Shown here one piece after another: positions 9,012-17,971 of a stretch of 64,000 bases of DNA. The stretch is from FW021-bin31 sp964478125 (GTDB lineage Bacteria; Bacteroidota; Bacteroidia; Chitinophagales; Chitinophagaceae): contig CAYZGR010000003.1 of assembly GCA_964478125.1 (NCBI GenBank), forward strand, positions 1-64,000. The letters are read 5' to 3'. A program made the position numbers and the translations under genes. The notes under the pieces are model-generated. The model was not told the DNA's origin. It saw only the letters and a list, made by a program, of their open reading frames with translations, and did not search any database. How positions within the stretch are numbered: the first letter of the stretch is position 1; every line of letters begins with the position of its first letter.

Positions 9012-10292
9012 TTATTCCTGTAGCGCCTCTACATATATTTTGAGGTTGTCTATCCCCGTTACTTTTACCTTTTGACCTTTTTCTATGGGACCGGAGATGG
9101 ATTCGGCCCTCCATATTTCCCCATAAACCCTTACCCTGCCGAGAGGAGCCAGCACCTCCAATGCGGTTCCGGTACGGCCGATAAAAGCTTCCTTTCCGGA
9201 GGTTACCTTATTCCTTTGTGCTTTAAGCCCAAGGCCGACGATGAAAAGGAAGAAAACGGTGGTGACGACCACGGCGGAAATGATGACACTTAGCGATATT
9301 TTCAGAAAATGGGTTCCATATTGTGTTTGAAGAAGCATCACAGAACCCAGGAATAAGGCGACAATTCCTCCTATAGTGAGTATGCCGTGGCTGGTTATTT
9401 TTACATCCAGTATAAATAAGACCATGGCCAGGATGATCAATGCGAGACCGGCATAATTAATGGGCAAAACACTCATGGAATAAAAGGCCAGGATGAGGGC
9501 AATCACCCCGACTACCCCCGGCAGGATACTCCCCGGATTAAAAAATTCAAATAAAATCCCAAACATCCCGAGCAGCAGCAAAATATACATCAGGTTGGGA
9601 TTACTCAGAAGCACCGTTAATTTCTCTGAAAAAGTCATATTCACGGGAATCTCTTTGGCGTCGGCCGTATGTAAGGTGATGGTTCCGGTAGCTATTCTGA
9701 CGGTGTCTCCATTGATCTCCCGGAGCAGCTCTGCCGGATTATCGGCTATCAGATCAATCAGGTTTTGCTGCAGGGCTTCGGTTTCTGAGAGCGAAATACT
9801 GTTTTGTACGGCCTCCTGGGCCAGTTCGACGTTGCGATGTCTTTTTTGAGCGATAGATCGGATAAAGGCGCGGGCATCGTTGGTGGCTTTTCTGTTTTCT
9901 ATACTGTCCATCTTTCCATTGAGCACTACGGGATGGGCGGCGCCTATATTGGTTGCGGGGGCCATGGCTGCGATAGGTGCGGACAGGGTAATAAATACGC
10001 CTGCCGATGCGGCCCGCGAGCCGCCCGGATAAACATACACGATTACCGGTATCTTCGCATTCTGAATGGAGCCGACAATTTTCCGCGTAGCTGTCAATAA
10101 ACCGCCGGGGGTGTTGAGTTCAATGATAACGGCAGTTGCTTTTTGCTGTTCGGCTTCTTTAATCCCTCTTTGGATATAGGATGCGATGGCGGGTGTAATG
10201 GCATCGTCTATGCTCAGCGTCATTACGGTCTGGCCCCATAAGAACGATGGAGCCAGAAGTAAAAATCCCACAAAGAAGATTCGCCATTTCAT
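9012..10292 (-). CDS. NfeD family membrane-bound serine protease
   Basis: 426 residues: signal peptide (1-20, ending LWGQ), a periplasmic ClpP-like protease domain (about 22-215, with IIELNTPGGLL and the nucleophile region SRAASAGVFITL), several membrane helices (about 230-350) and a C-terminal OB-fold NfeD domain (about 360-425, GRTGTALEVLAPLGRVRVYGE). Long NfeD proteins work with slipins and cleave hydrophobic stretches of membrane proteins. The partner slipin is present but separated by two genes. It overlaps neither neighbour, and the RAYT gene begins 5 bp after its stop. Confidence 0.92.
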   Translation of the reverse strand: MKWRIFFVGFLLLAPSFLWGQTVMTLSIDDAITPAIASYIQRGIKEAEQQKATAVIIELNTPGGLLTATRKIVGSIQNAKIPVIVYVYPGGSRAASAGVFITLSAPIAAMAPATNIGAAHPVVLNGKMDSIENRKATNDARAFIRSIAQKRHRNVELAQEAVQNSISLSETEALQQNLIDLIADNPAELLREINGDTVRIATGTITLHTADAKEIPVNMTFSEKLTVLLSNPNLMYILLLLGMFGILFEFFNPGSILPGVVGVIALILAFYSMSVLPINYAGLALIILAMVLFILDVKITSHGILTIGGIVALFLGSVMLLQTQYGTHFLKISLSVIISAVVVTTVFFLFIVGLGLKAQRNKVTSGKEAFIGRTGTALEVLAPLGRVRVYGEIWRAESISGPIEKGQKVKVTGIDNLKIYVEALQE

Positions 10293-10323
10293 AAACGCGG
10301 CTTTTCATGTTAAAACACATTCT

Positions 10324-13300
10324 TTACTTTTTTGTACTGTCGGCTGGTATCGTATGGTTTGGTTGTGTGGTAGAATCAAAGATTTGCGGCATTTCCAGAT
10401 TAGAAGAATCATGATCTCCAAATATTTGCTTCCACTGGTTGAGCTGTGAGATGATCATTTGTGCAGACTGCGCATCACTTCTCAATGTAGATCCCATTTT
10501 GGAGTCTGGTAAACTTTGATAATACCGTAATTGTTGCCTGCAATCCTTAATAATGGCATTAGCTATCTCGTCTCCGCGCGTACTGTCTCCCGCGAGGTAA
10601 AAAGCATAAGCGGTTTGCAAAGAATTGATATTAAACATGTTCCTGGGGGAGGTTAACGCGAAGGGGAAATTTTGTTTAAGGATATTTTTATCGGCCTTAT
10701 GAAGCGCTTTTAAAGCACTGTCTTTCCGGCCATGTTCCGCGAGGGCGATCCCTAATTTAGCGTAAGCATTTCTTATGCCCATCAGCATCCTTCTGTTGGG
10801 TTCATCGAAATAGGTACCGGGTGTTTGCGCCCCTCCAAACTTAAATTTGGTCATCAGATTATTATACATGAGATCCAGATTGACATTTCCGGAACTGATA
10901 ATGGAATTCTCTGATTCGCTGCGATAAGGAACCAGCCGGTAAGCGAGTCCGTCGGTTTCCAGATAATCCCCCAGCCCGAGCCTGGATAAGGTAACAGGGC
11001 TTGTAAAGCATATGGGCCGTTTCCAGTCGTTAGCTGCTATGATGTTTAACAATAAGAGATCATTTTTATATAAAATATCTTTGGGCATTTTAAATGTAAC
11101 CTCCGAAAGGATCTTTGATGTATCCGTAGCCGGTACGATATGATGTGCTATAATATATGGTTTGTTTACCGGTATATACATGTTGTGTGTCGGAAAATAA
11201 TTAAGTTTTTCCTGACCATTCGGAACCTTATAATCCGGATTGTCGCTGCCCATAAAGGTCATCAATTCGTTCAGGTTAAAGTATTGATCTTCAGGTAGTT
11301 TCTTGCCGGGCGCCACGTAAGGAATATAGTTTCTCCTTTCTCCTAAATATTTAGAAGGAGTCCAGCTTATGGGCGCCGGTGCGGCGTTGTTCTTTTTATA
11401 ACGTTGGTTATTGATATACCAGTCTACGCCCAAAAGGCTCATGTTGATTATGCGCACATCCGTACGGATACCTTCTACCTCCTGTGCGTACCATAAAGGA
11501 TACGTATCGTTATCCCCTTCTGTAAATAAGATGGCATTGGGCTCACAAGATTGTAAATAGTCCGCCGCTGTATCTCTTGGCAATGTCTTGGTAGAACGGT
11601 CGTGATCATCCCATTCCTGAAAACCCATTATGACGGGGACGGCAAGGAGGCAGATGACCCCGGCCGCCATGGCTGAAATCTTAGTGGGGATCTTCTTTTT
11701 AAAGAAATTGTAAACGGATAAGACTCCAAGTCCTATCCAGATGGCGAATGCATAAAAGGATCCTACATAGGCATAATCCCTTTCCCTGGGTTGGGGCCCG
11801 TTTTGGTTTAAATAAAATACAATAGCCAGACCGGTAAAGAAAAACAAAAGAAAAATGACCAGCCAGTCTCTCTTGTTGCGGTTGAGCTGAAAGAATAAAC
11901 CAAATAATCCAAGAATAAAAGGAAGTGCATATAATTTATTATGTGCTTTATTGTTTTTCAGGCTTTCCGGCATTTTGCTCTGGTCTCCCAGGCGAAGATT
12001 GTCTATAAAATTGATGCCGGTGATCCAGTTGCCATCGCGAACATCCCCAAAACCCTGCACATCATTCTGGCGACCGGAGAAATTCCACATAAAATAACGC
12101 CAGTACATCCAACCTACCTGGTAGGTAAAAAACCATCTTAAATTATCACCAAAAGTAGGCGTCTCATTCTTGGAGAGCCCCAGCCATCCCCTGTAAAAGT
12201 CGTCTTGTCCGCGATCATTTCCCGTATCCCAGATGCGGGGAAATATGTGCTCATCGGCAGCGCTATATTCAGCGGTCATTTTATGGCCCGTAACGATATA
12301 CCTGCCCAGGCTGTCGTCTTTTTGATAAATTTTGGCTCCTTCTTTATAACCCGTTGGCCTCGCAGTAAAATCTTGTCCATAAATTAATGGAAAAGTGCCG
12401 TACTGGCTGCGATCCAGATAACTGACCAAAGCCTGCGGATCGTCCACGTCGTTCATATTGATGGAGGGACGTGCGCTGGCGCGAATAACGGTGGTGAAAT
12501 AGGTGGAGTAGCCAATCAAGATGAAGGCAAAGCAAAGCAATCCCAAATGTAAATAATACCGGGAGCGCTTACGGGAAATACGGAGTCCCCAAATGATCAA
12601 TACCACCAGCAGTATCAGGAAAAAGTAAGTCCCTGAATTAAATGGCAATCCAAAACCATTTACAAAAAGCACATCAAAAATACCGGCTGCTTTCACCGTA
12701 TATTGGATGATGATCACCTGCACAACGCCTGTAATTATACAGGATAAAATGAATACCCAGAAGGTTTTGTTCCGGGTGACCTTATATCTCCTCAGATAAT
12801 ACAGCATGACAATAGCCGGAATGGTCAATATACACATCAGGTGGACGCCAATGGAAAGTCCGATCATAAAAGCAATAAAAATGATCCAGCGATCGGCATG
12901 CGGTTCATCTGCCTGGTTTTCCCATTTAAGAGCAGCCCAAAAGATAATAGCGGTAAAGAAAGAAGACAATGCATATACTTCTCCTTCTACTGCCGAGAAC
13001 CAGAAAGAATCGGAAAAAGTGAAGGCGAGCGCTCCTACCACACCGGCAGCCATGATGGCAATCGTATTTTCCACCCCGATTTCCTGTCCTTTTTTTACAG
13101 TCAGTTTAAAGGCAAAGTGGGTAATTGTCCAAAACAGGAACAGGATAGTCATACCGCTCGCTACGGCAGACAACAGGTTAACGCTCCCCGCAGCCGCATG
13201 TGGCCCGCCACCCGTAAGAATAATAACTAACCGCGTCAACAATAAAAAGAAGGGCGCTCCCGGCGGATGTGGCACCTGCAACTTATAAGCACAGGAAATA

Positions 13301-13419
13301 AATTCCCCGCAATCCCAAAAGCTGGCTGTGGCTTCCCGAGTAGAAATAAAAACAATACAGGCGATGATTCCTACAATCCATCCGGTAATGTTGTTCGTCC
13401 TCTTATAACTTGAATTCAT
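10324..13419 (-). CDS. DUF2723 multi-pass membrane protein, GT117-type glycosyltransferase-like
   Basis: 1031 residues. Ten or more hydrophobic helices fill about 1-600, beginning with a conserved acidic block (STREATASFWDCGEFISCAY, about 26-45). The soluble C-terminal half ends in TPR-like helices (about 860-1010). Family: DUF2723, related to eukaryotic TMEM260, which has been characterised as a protein O-mannosyltransferase. By analogy this protein may transfer a sugar from a lipid-linked donor to exported proteins, but that is inferred from family membership. The first loop's WDCGEF acidic motif is where the catalytic Asp is expected. It precedes NfeD by about 30 bp and is likely in the same transcript. 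Confidence 0.85.
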   Translation of the reverse strand: MNSSYKRTNNITGWIVGIIACIVFISTREATASFWDCGEFISCAYKLQVPHPPGAPFFLLLTRLVIILTGGGPHAAAGSVNLLSAVASGMTILFLFWTITHFAFKLTVKKGQEIGVENTIAIMAAGVVGALAFTFSDSFWFSAVEGEVYALSSFFTAIIFWAALKWENQADEPHADRWIIFIAFMIGLSIGVHLMCILTIPAIVMLYYLRRYKVTRNKTFWVFILSCIITGVVQVIIIQYTVKAAGIFDVLFVNGFGLPFNSGTYFFLILLVVLIIWGLRISRKRSRYYLHLGLLCFAFILIGYSTYFTTVIRASARPSINMNDVDDPQALVSYLDRSQYGTFPLIYGQDFTARPTGYKEGAKIYQKDDSLGRYIVTGHKMTAEYSAADEHIFPRIWDTGNDRGQDDFYRGWLGLSKNETPTFGDNLRWFFTYQVGWMYWRYFMWNFSGRQNDVQGFGDVRDGNWITGINFIDNLRLGDQSKMPESLKNNKAHNKLYALPFILGLFGLFFQLNRNKRDWLVIFLLFFFTGLAIVFYLNQNGPQPRERDYAYVGSFYAFAIWIGLGVLSVYNFFKKKIPTKISAMAAGVICLLAVPVIMGFQEWDDHDRSTKTLPRDTAADYLQSCEPNAILFTEGDNDTYPLWYAQEVEGIRTDVRIINMSLLGVDWYINNQRYKKNNAAPAPISWTPSKYLGERRNYIPYVAPGKKLPEDQYFNLNELMTFMGSDNPDYKVPNGQEKLNYFPTHNMYIPVNKPYIIAHHIVPATDTSKILSEVTFKMPKDILYKNDLLLLNIIAANDWKRPICFTSPVTLSRLGLGDYLETDGLAYRLVPYRSESENSIISSGNVNLDLMYNNLMTKFKFGGAQTPGTYFDEPNRRMLMGIRNAYAKLGIALAEHGRKDSALKALHKADKNILKQNFPFALTSPRNMFNINSLQTAYAFYLAGDSTRGDEIANAIIKDCRQQLRYYQSLPDSKMGSTLRSDAQSAQMIISQLNQWKQIFGDHDSSNLEMPQIFDSTTQPNHTIPADSTKK

Positions 13420-13501
13420 ACGGCTTGTTTAATGTTCGGACAAAAATAGAAAAAGAATATCAGAATCCCTTTATTAAAAAATATGATATATAAGGAGTTT
13501 A

Positions 13502-14326
13502 TTATTCAAAATAGATACGTATGGTTTGATAAAATAAATGTTTGTGGAAATTCATCCCTGCTGTTTGTGTCTCCGGTGAAAAGTTCTGCAGGCCGAAGAG
13601 CCCTGCCGCATTTCCTTTATTGATAGCTATCTCCAGGTACCCTGCCGTGTTAAACAAGGCCACCTTGCCGCCTTCCGGCACATCCGCATAATTGTCATGG
13701 ATCCTGGTGATATAATCATCGCGCATTACATATATTTTAAACCCTCTTCCTTTACGGGAACGTTCAAACAGATCCCGGGTAATGTTTACGATGACGTTCT
13801 CAAAACGATCGATATAAATAATTTGTCCTTCAATGTAATCTTCCTGTACAAAAGGTTGCAGGGGATTTTGCACTTCCAGGTTTTCAACAGGGGGGCCCAC
13901 TTCTTCCGGTGTCGCTCCTCCCCGCATGGCGGCTGCAGTTTCGGCAAATCGTTCTATGATTTCCAGCGTATTCATACCTGGTTGGCCATACGGGATCCTG
14001 TAGGCGGCTTCCGGTTTTTCTCCTAAAATCATGCTCAGGAGGCCGTTGTTGGCACAAAAAAAATAATGTCCTTTATGCGAACAAAGCATAAAGGGTTCAG
14101 GATTCTTGACAAATAAATTAACCAAAATAAAATGACAGGTTTCCAGCGGAAACCACCGTAATGCGCTCCTGCAGATATAGGCAGCCTGTGGAAAATTAAA
14201 AGGAATAATGTCATGCGAAATATCTATCACCTGATGTTTTGGGCAAGTTTGAATCAACATGCCCTTGATGGCGCCAACCATGTAATCTTGTAATCCTATA
14301 TCTGATGTCAGGGTGATAACCGGCAC
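13502..14326 (-). CDS. SAM hydrolase / SAM-dependent halogenase family protein (DUF62)
   Basis: About 274 residues if started at the GTG at 14326, which gives the family's normal N terminus VPVITLTSDIGLQDYMVGAIKG. A TTG start eight codons upstream (14350) is also open. The N-terminal domain (about 1-165) carries the nucleotide-binding Asp of SDIGLQDY, and the C-terminal domain (about 170-274) carries IDRFENVIVNI. Most family members hydrolyse S-adenosylmethionine to adenosine and methionine, while a few halogenate. Nothing here points to halogenation. Divergent from rlmD, with about 100 bp between. Confidence 0.88.
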   Translation of the reverse strand: MPVITLTSDIGLQDYMVGAIKGMLIQTCPKHQVIDISHDIIPFNFPQAAYICRSALRWFPLETCHFILVNLFVKNPEPFMLCSHKGHYFFCANNGLLSMILGEKPEAAYRIPYGQPGMNTLEIIERFAETAAAMRGGATPEEVGPPVENLEVQNPLQPFVQEDYIEGQIIYIDRFENVIVNITRDLFERSRKGRGFKIYVMRDDYITRIHDNYADVPEGGKVALFNTAGYLEIAINKGNAAGLFGLQNFSPETQTAGMNFHKHLFYQTIRIYFE

Positions 14327-14460
14327 TATTGCATTCCAATTTGGCCCCAAAAATCCTAAATACCACGGACATTCTGAAATTTTTATGGGAATAGTTTTGA
14401 CTAAAGGAGATTCTGTGACGGTTATTTATCAGAATGCATCTGAAATACTACCTTTGTCTC

Positions 14461-15876
14461 GTGAGTCGGAGACGGAAAAATATCATTTTGGAGCGGTTGC
14501 CGGTTTCAGATTGCGCATCCGGAGGAAAGGCTTTGTCCCGGTTGGATGGGAAGGTGATCTTTATGGAAGGCGGCGCCGTTCCGGGCGACGTAGTGGATGT
14601 ACGCCTTTTTAAAAATAAAAAAGACTGGGCAGAGGGGAGGGTGATTGCTTTCCACCAGTATTCGGAAGATCGGGTACAGCCCTTTTGCCAGCATTTTGAC
14701 TGGTGTGGAGGCTGTAAATGGCAAATGCTTCCCTATGAAAAACAGATCCAATATAAACAGCAGCAGGTTGTGGATGTACTAACGCATATCGGGAAACTGG
14801 ATCTTCCACGATTTTCTCCTATCATAGGGGCCGGAGAAACCCGTTATTACAGGAACAAGCTGGAGTTTACCTTTAGTAACAAGGCCTACCTTACCAATGA
14901 AGAGATCGCCGCAACGGGATGGGAGCAAAGAGACGCCCTGGGCTTCCATATTCCCAAAATGTTTGATAAAATTCTTGATATTGAAGACTGCTATTTACAG
15001 CAGGAACCTTCTAATAAAATTCGAAATGAGGTTCGTCGGTTTGCATTGGAACATCATTATGAATTTTACGATCTGCGGGCTCATACCGGATGGTTGCGCA
15101 ATTTGATCATTCGCATTTCTACGTTGGGGGAAGTGATGGTGAATATATGCCTGCATCATCGGGAGGAACCCGCCCTTAATGATCTGCTGGAACATTTAAC
15201 AGCCGCATTCCCAGAGATCACCACTTTGTTGTATACTATTAATCCGAAAAAAAACGACAGCATACAGGATCTGGAACCTGTGGTGTATTCTGGTCCGGGA
15301 TTTATCAGGGAAAAATTGGGGAAGTATGTTTTTAAAATAGGGCCCAAATCTTTTTTTCAGACCAATACCCGGCAGGCGGAAGCTTTGTATAATGTAGTCC
15401 TTACCTTTGCAGGCCTTACAGGAAAAGAGATCGTTTATGATCTGTATTGCGGAACGGGGAGCATCGGTATCTATCTCTCAGAACGGGCCGGAAAGATTGT
15501 GGGGGTGGAACTGATCGGAGAAGCTGTGGGCCATGCAAATGAAAATGCACGATTAAATAAGGTAAAAAATGCACGATTTTTTGAAGGGGATGTAATGGAA
15601 GTGTGTAATGATTCGTTTTTTAGAGAACAGGGTAAACCGGATGTCGTTATTACGGATCCCCCGCGTGCAGGCATGCATAAAAAGTTGGTGGAAAAGTTGC
15701 TTGCAATGGAAGCTCCACGTGTGGTATACGTTAGTTGCAATCCGGCTACACAGGCAAGAGATTTGATATCTTTATCCGAAAAATATGAAATTAAAGCCGT
15801 GCAACCGATAGACCTTTTTCCACATACACCGCATATTGAAAATGTGGTTTTGCTGGAAAGGAGGGAGGGGCAGTAG
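14461..15876 (+). CDS. rlmD: 23S rRNA (uracil(1939)-C(5))-methyltransferase RlmD
   Basis: SAM-dependent enzyme that methylates U1939 of 23S rRNA. About 471 residues from the GTG at 14461 (reads MSRRRKNIILERL); an in-frame ATG nine codons earlier (14434) is possible. A TRAM-like N-terminal domain (about 1-60) is followed by the 4Fe-4S cysteines: three in the CQHFDWCGGC cluster and a fourth in ILDIEDCYL. Then come the SAM motif VYDLYCGTGSIGIYL, the ITDPPRAGM block and the catalytic Cys in VSCNPAT. The last codons run into a GGCAGT-rich repeat (15871-15915). It lies alone, divergent from the SAM hydrolase. Confidence 0.93.
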   Translation: MSRRRKNIILERLPVSDCASGGKALSRLDGKVIFMEGGAVPGDVVDVRLFKNKKDWAEGRVIAFHQYSEDRVQPFCQHFDWCGGCKWQMLPYEKQIQYKQQQVVDVLTHIGKLDLPRFSPIIGAGETRYYRNKLEFTFSNKAYLTNEEIAATGWEQRDALGFHIPKMFDKILDIEDCYLQQEPSNKIRNEVRRFALEHHYEFYDLRAHTGWLRNLIIRISTLGEVMVNICLHHREEPALNDLLEHLTAAFPEITTLLYTINPKKNDSIQDLEPVVYSGPGFIREKLGKYVFKIGPKSFFQTNTRQAEALYNVVLTFAGLTGKEIVYDLYCGTGSIGIYLSERAGKIVGVELIGEAVGHANENARLNKVKNARFFEGDVMEVCNDSFFREQGKPDVVITDPPRAGMHKKLVEKLLAMEAPRVVYVSCNPATQARDLISLSEKYEIKAVQPIDLFPHTPHIENVVLLERREGQ

Positions 15877-15915
15877 CAGCGGCGGTGGGCAGTAGGCAGT
15901 GGGGCAGGGCAAGTA
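15871..15915. repeat. GGCAGTAG-type simple repeat at the rlmD 3' end
   Basis: GGCAGTAGCAGCGGCGG and GGGCAGTAGGCAGTGGGGCAGGGC form a G-rich run with a GGCAGT core that overlaps the last rlmD codons. It is the same kind of sequence as at the fecR 3' end (77-138). Confidence 0.6.
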
Positions 15916-15972
15916 CATGCTTTTAAGAGCGATTGTGCCGTCAGCTTTCAAAAAAAGTCGAAATCATTTGTA

Positions 15973-16190
15973 GTATATAACCATAAAGCCATATAACCAT
16001 AAAACGCTTGCGTTCCCTATGAGAAGCCAACCATTTAGAGCATGCCACAAATACACGAATTGTAACTCATTGCACCTATGTCTTATCAATCCATTATAGA
16101 TATTCGTTTCCTTTATTCGCGCATTAGTGGCGTAATCGATACGGTTCAGAACGGACACACTCTATAACCATAAAACCATATAAATTCTAT
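15973..16190. repeat. Composite intergenic repeat: ATATAACCATAAAACC units around an imperfect inverted repeat
   Basis: Two adjacent copies of an ATATAACCATAAA unit lie at about 15974-16002 and a third at about 16163-16185. Between them, a 17-bp segment (16044-16060, GCCACAAATACACGAAT) recurs inverted with three mismatches at 16115-16131. The reverse complement of the outer unit resembles the first 30 bases of the window (ATGGTTATATTATGTTATATGG). This accounts for most of the 337-bp spacer between rlmD and the first rhomboid gene, and no gene is visible in it. Confidence 0.6.
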
Positions 16191-16213
16191 AATCCTATAA
16201 CACATACCATTTT

Positions 16214-16921
16214 ATGCCAGAATTTAAACCCCGTGGATACAGCCTTTTGCCTCCGGTAGTAAAAAACCTGCTGATCATCAATGTTTTGATCTTTCTCATT
16301 CAAATGGCAAGTGAAAATATTTTCCATTATCCCTTGTCCACTTTGTTTGCATTACATTATTGGCAATCCGACCTGTTCGAACCCTACCAGATCGTTACCA
16401 GCATGTTTATGCATGCCTCCTTTATGCACATACTATTCAATATGTTTGCATTATGGATGTTTGGATATATTCTGGAAAATATATGGGGTGGGAAACGATT
16501 CTTGATCTTTTACATGATCTGTGGCATAGGAGCCGCAATATGTTTTTTGGCAGTACAGACTATCCAATTTCACAACCTCCCCGGAAGCGATATATTTGGC
16601 TATGCGACGGGCCTTGATCCTTTTGCTTTGCAATATGACCATTTGAGAATTGCGCGATTTTTGTATGAACCGGTATTAGGAGCATCCGGAGCTATTTTCG
16701 GCGTGTTGGTTGCCTTTGGAGTGATGTTCCCCAACAGCCTTATTTATTTTTATTTCTTTATTCCTATAAAAGCCAAATGGTTTGTTATAGGCTATATTGC
16801 CATAGAACTATATATGGGTATTGAAAGCAGTCCGGGGGATAATGTAGCACATTTCGCGCATCTGGGAGGAGCGCTGTTTGGTTATATTTTGATGCGATTG
16901 TGGAAAAAAAGAGGGATATAA
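16214..16921 (+). CDS. Rhomboid family intramembrane serine protease
   Basis: 235 residues with six or more hydrophobic helices. Both catalytic residues are present: Ser158 in GASGAIFG and His216 in VAHFAHLGGA, with the MHxxxxNMFALWMFG block (about 71-84) that helps form the oxyanion site. Expected to cleave transmembrane helices within the inner membrane. It is followed after 79 bp by a second, apparently catalytically incomplete rhomboid gene, an arrangement suggesting that the two act together or arose by duplication. Confidence 0.93.
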   Translation: MPEFKPRGYSLLPPVVKNLLIINVLIFLIQMASENIFHYPLSTLFALHYWQSDLFEPYQIVTSMFMHASFMHILFNMFALWMFGYILENIWGGKRFLIFYMICGIGAAICFLAVQTIQFHNLPGSDIFGYATGLDPFALQYDHLRIARFLYEPVLGASGAIFGVLVAFGVMFPNSLIYFYFFIPIKAKWFVIGYIAIELYMGIESSPGDNVAHFAHLGGALFGYILMRLWKKRGI

Positions 16922-17000
16922 TCTTTGTCTTAAAAAAATTGAATCAACAGAAATCTATTTTTTTTGTTAAATTTACAAGTGGATTAAGGAAATAAAAATC

Positions 17001-17963
17001 ATGAGCACGCTCGCAGAACAATACCGTCCTTTAAGGAAGTTTTCTCTTGGCGACAAAGAAAATATTGTAGTACGGCTCGTATTGATCAATATTGTGATTT
17101 TCGCTGCCCTTATCTTCACCAAAGTGGTTTACATGATAACAAATGCGCCCTCCGATGCATTTGTATCGCAGGTGATCCCCTGGGCGGTGTTGCCTGCGGA
17201 TCCGATGAAAGTACTCACACATCCGTGGACGCTCATTACCTATATGTTCGTCCATATTAATTTTTGGTTGCTGCTGAGCTCTGTCATATGGTTATGGGGC
17301 TACGGGGAATTGCTTCAGGGGTTATACGGGCCACGTTTCATAATCCCCCTGTATCTTCTGGGGGGGCTGGCCGGCGCCTTATTTTTTGTACTGTCTTTTC
17401 AATTGATTCCCGGTCTGCATGCTGCTATGGCAACAGCCGATAGCATTCATATAGGCGCTTCTGCCAGTGTCATGGCGATTGTAATCTGTACGACCGTTTT
17501 GGTTCCCCGGTATAAAATATTTCCCATGTTGGCCGGAGGTATTCCTCTGTATGTGATCACACTGATCTATCTTGTCCTCAATATAGTAGGAGCGAAGGGT
17601 GATCCTTTCCATAGCTACCTGGTGGCGGAGGCCGGAGGACTATTGTTAGGCCTCTATTTTGGATATCGTATAAAAAATGGATTTGATCCGGGAGCCGGTT
17701 TAAACCGGTTTATTTACAAGTTTTCTCATCTCTTTGAACCAAAGGATGAGCCATATTCAAATATGGAACCGTTAATTTCTTCTCATCACAGCAAGCGGAA
17801 TGATAAATCTAAAACTCCTTATAAACGCATTGGGCCGATATCTGAAAGCAAGATCGATGAATTGCTGGATAAGATCAACCGCTCGGGCTTTAAATCATTG
17901 ACCGCGGAAGAAAAAGATATACTTATCAAGGCAAGCAAGGAAAATGAAGAAGGCATAAATTAG
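17001..17963 (+). CDS. Rhomboid-like membrane protein lacking the catalytic histidine
   Basis: 320 residues: six-helix rhomboid fold (about 20-225) plus a charged cytoplasmic C-terminal tail (about 230-320) that ends with a helical segment, SKIDELLDKINRSGFKSLTAEE. The serine motif is GASAS (Ser154), but the position of the histidine in the usual AHxGG motif reads AEAGG (Glu210), so proteolysis by the standard Ser-His dyad looks impossible. Such pseudoproteases can bind and route membrane clients. The active paralogue is immediately upstream. The GTG start of the EEP gene lies 8 bp downstream, indicating co-transcription. Confidence 0.85.
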   Translation: MSTLAEQYRPLRKFSLGDKENIVVRLVLINIVIFAALIFTKVVYMITNAPSDAFVSQVIPWAVLPADPMKVLTHPWTLITYMFVHINFWLLLSSVIWLWGYGELLQGLYGPRFIIPLYLLGGLAGALFFVLSFQLIPGLHAAMATADSIHIGASASVMAIVICTTVLVPRYKIFPMLAGGIPLYVITLIYLVLNIVGAKGDPFHSYLVAEAGGLLLGLYFGYRIKNGFDPGAGLNRFIYKFSHLFEPKDEPYSNMEPLISSHHSKRNDKSKTPYKRIGPISESKIDELLDKINRSGFKSLTAEEKDILIKASKENEEGIN

Positions 17964-17971
17964 CTGTTACA

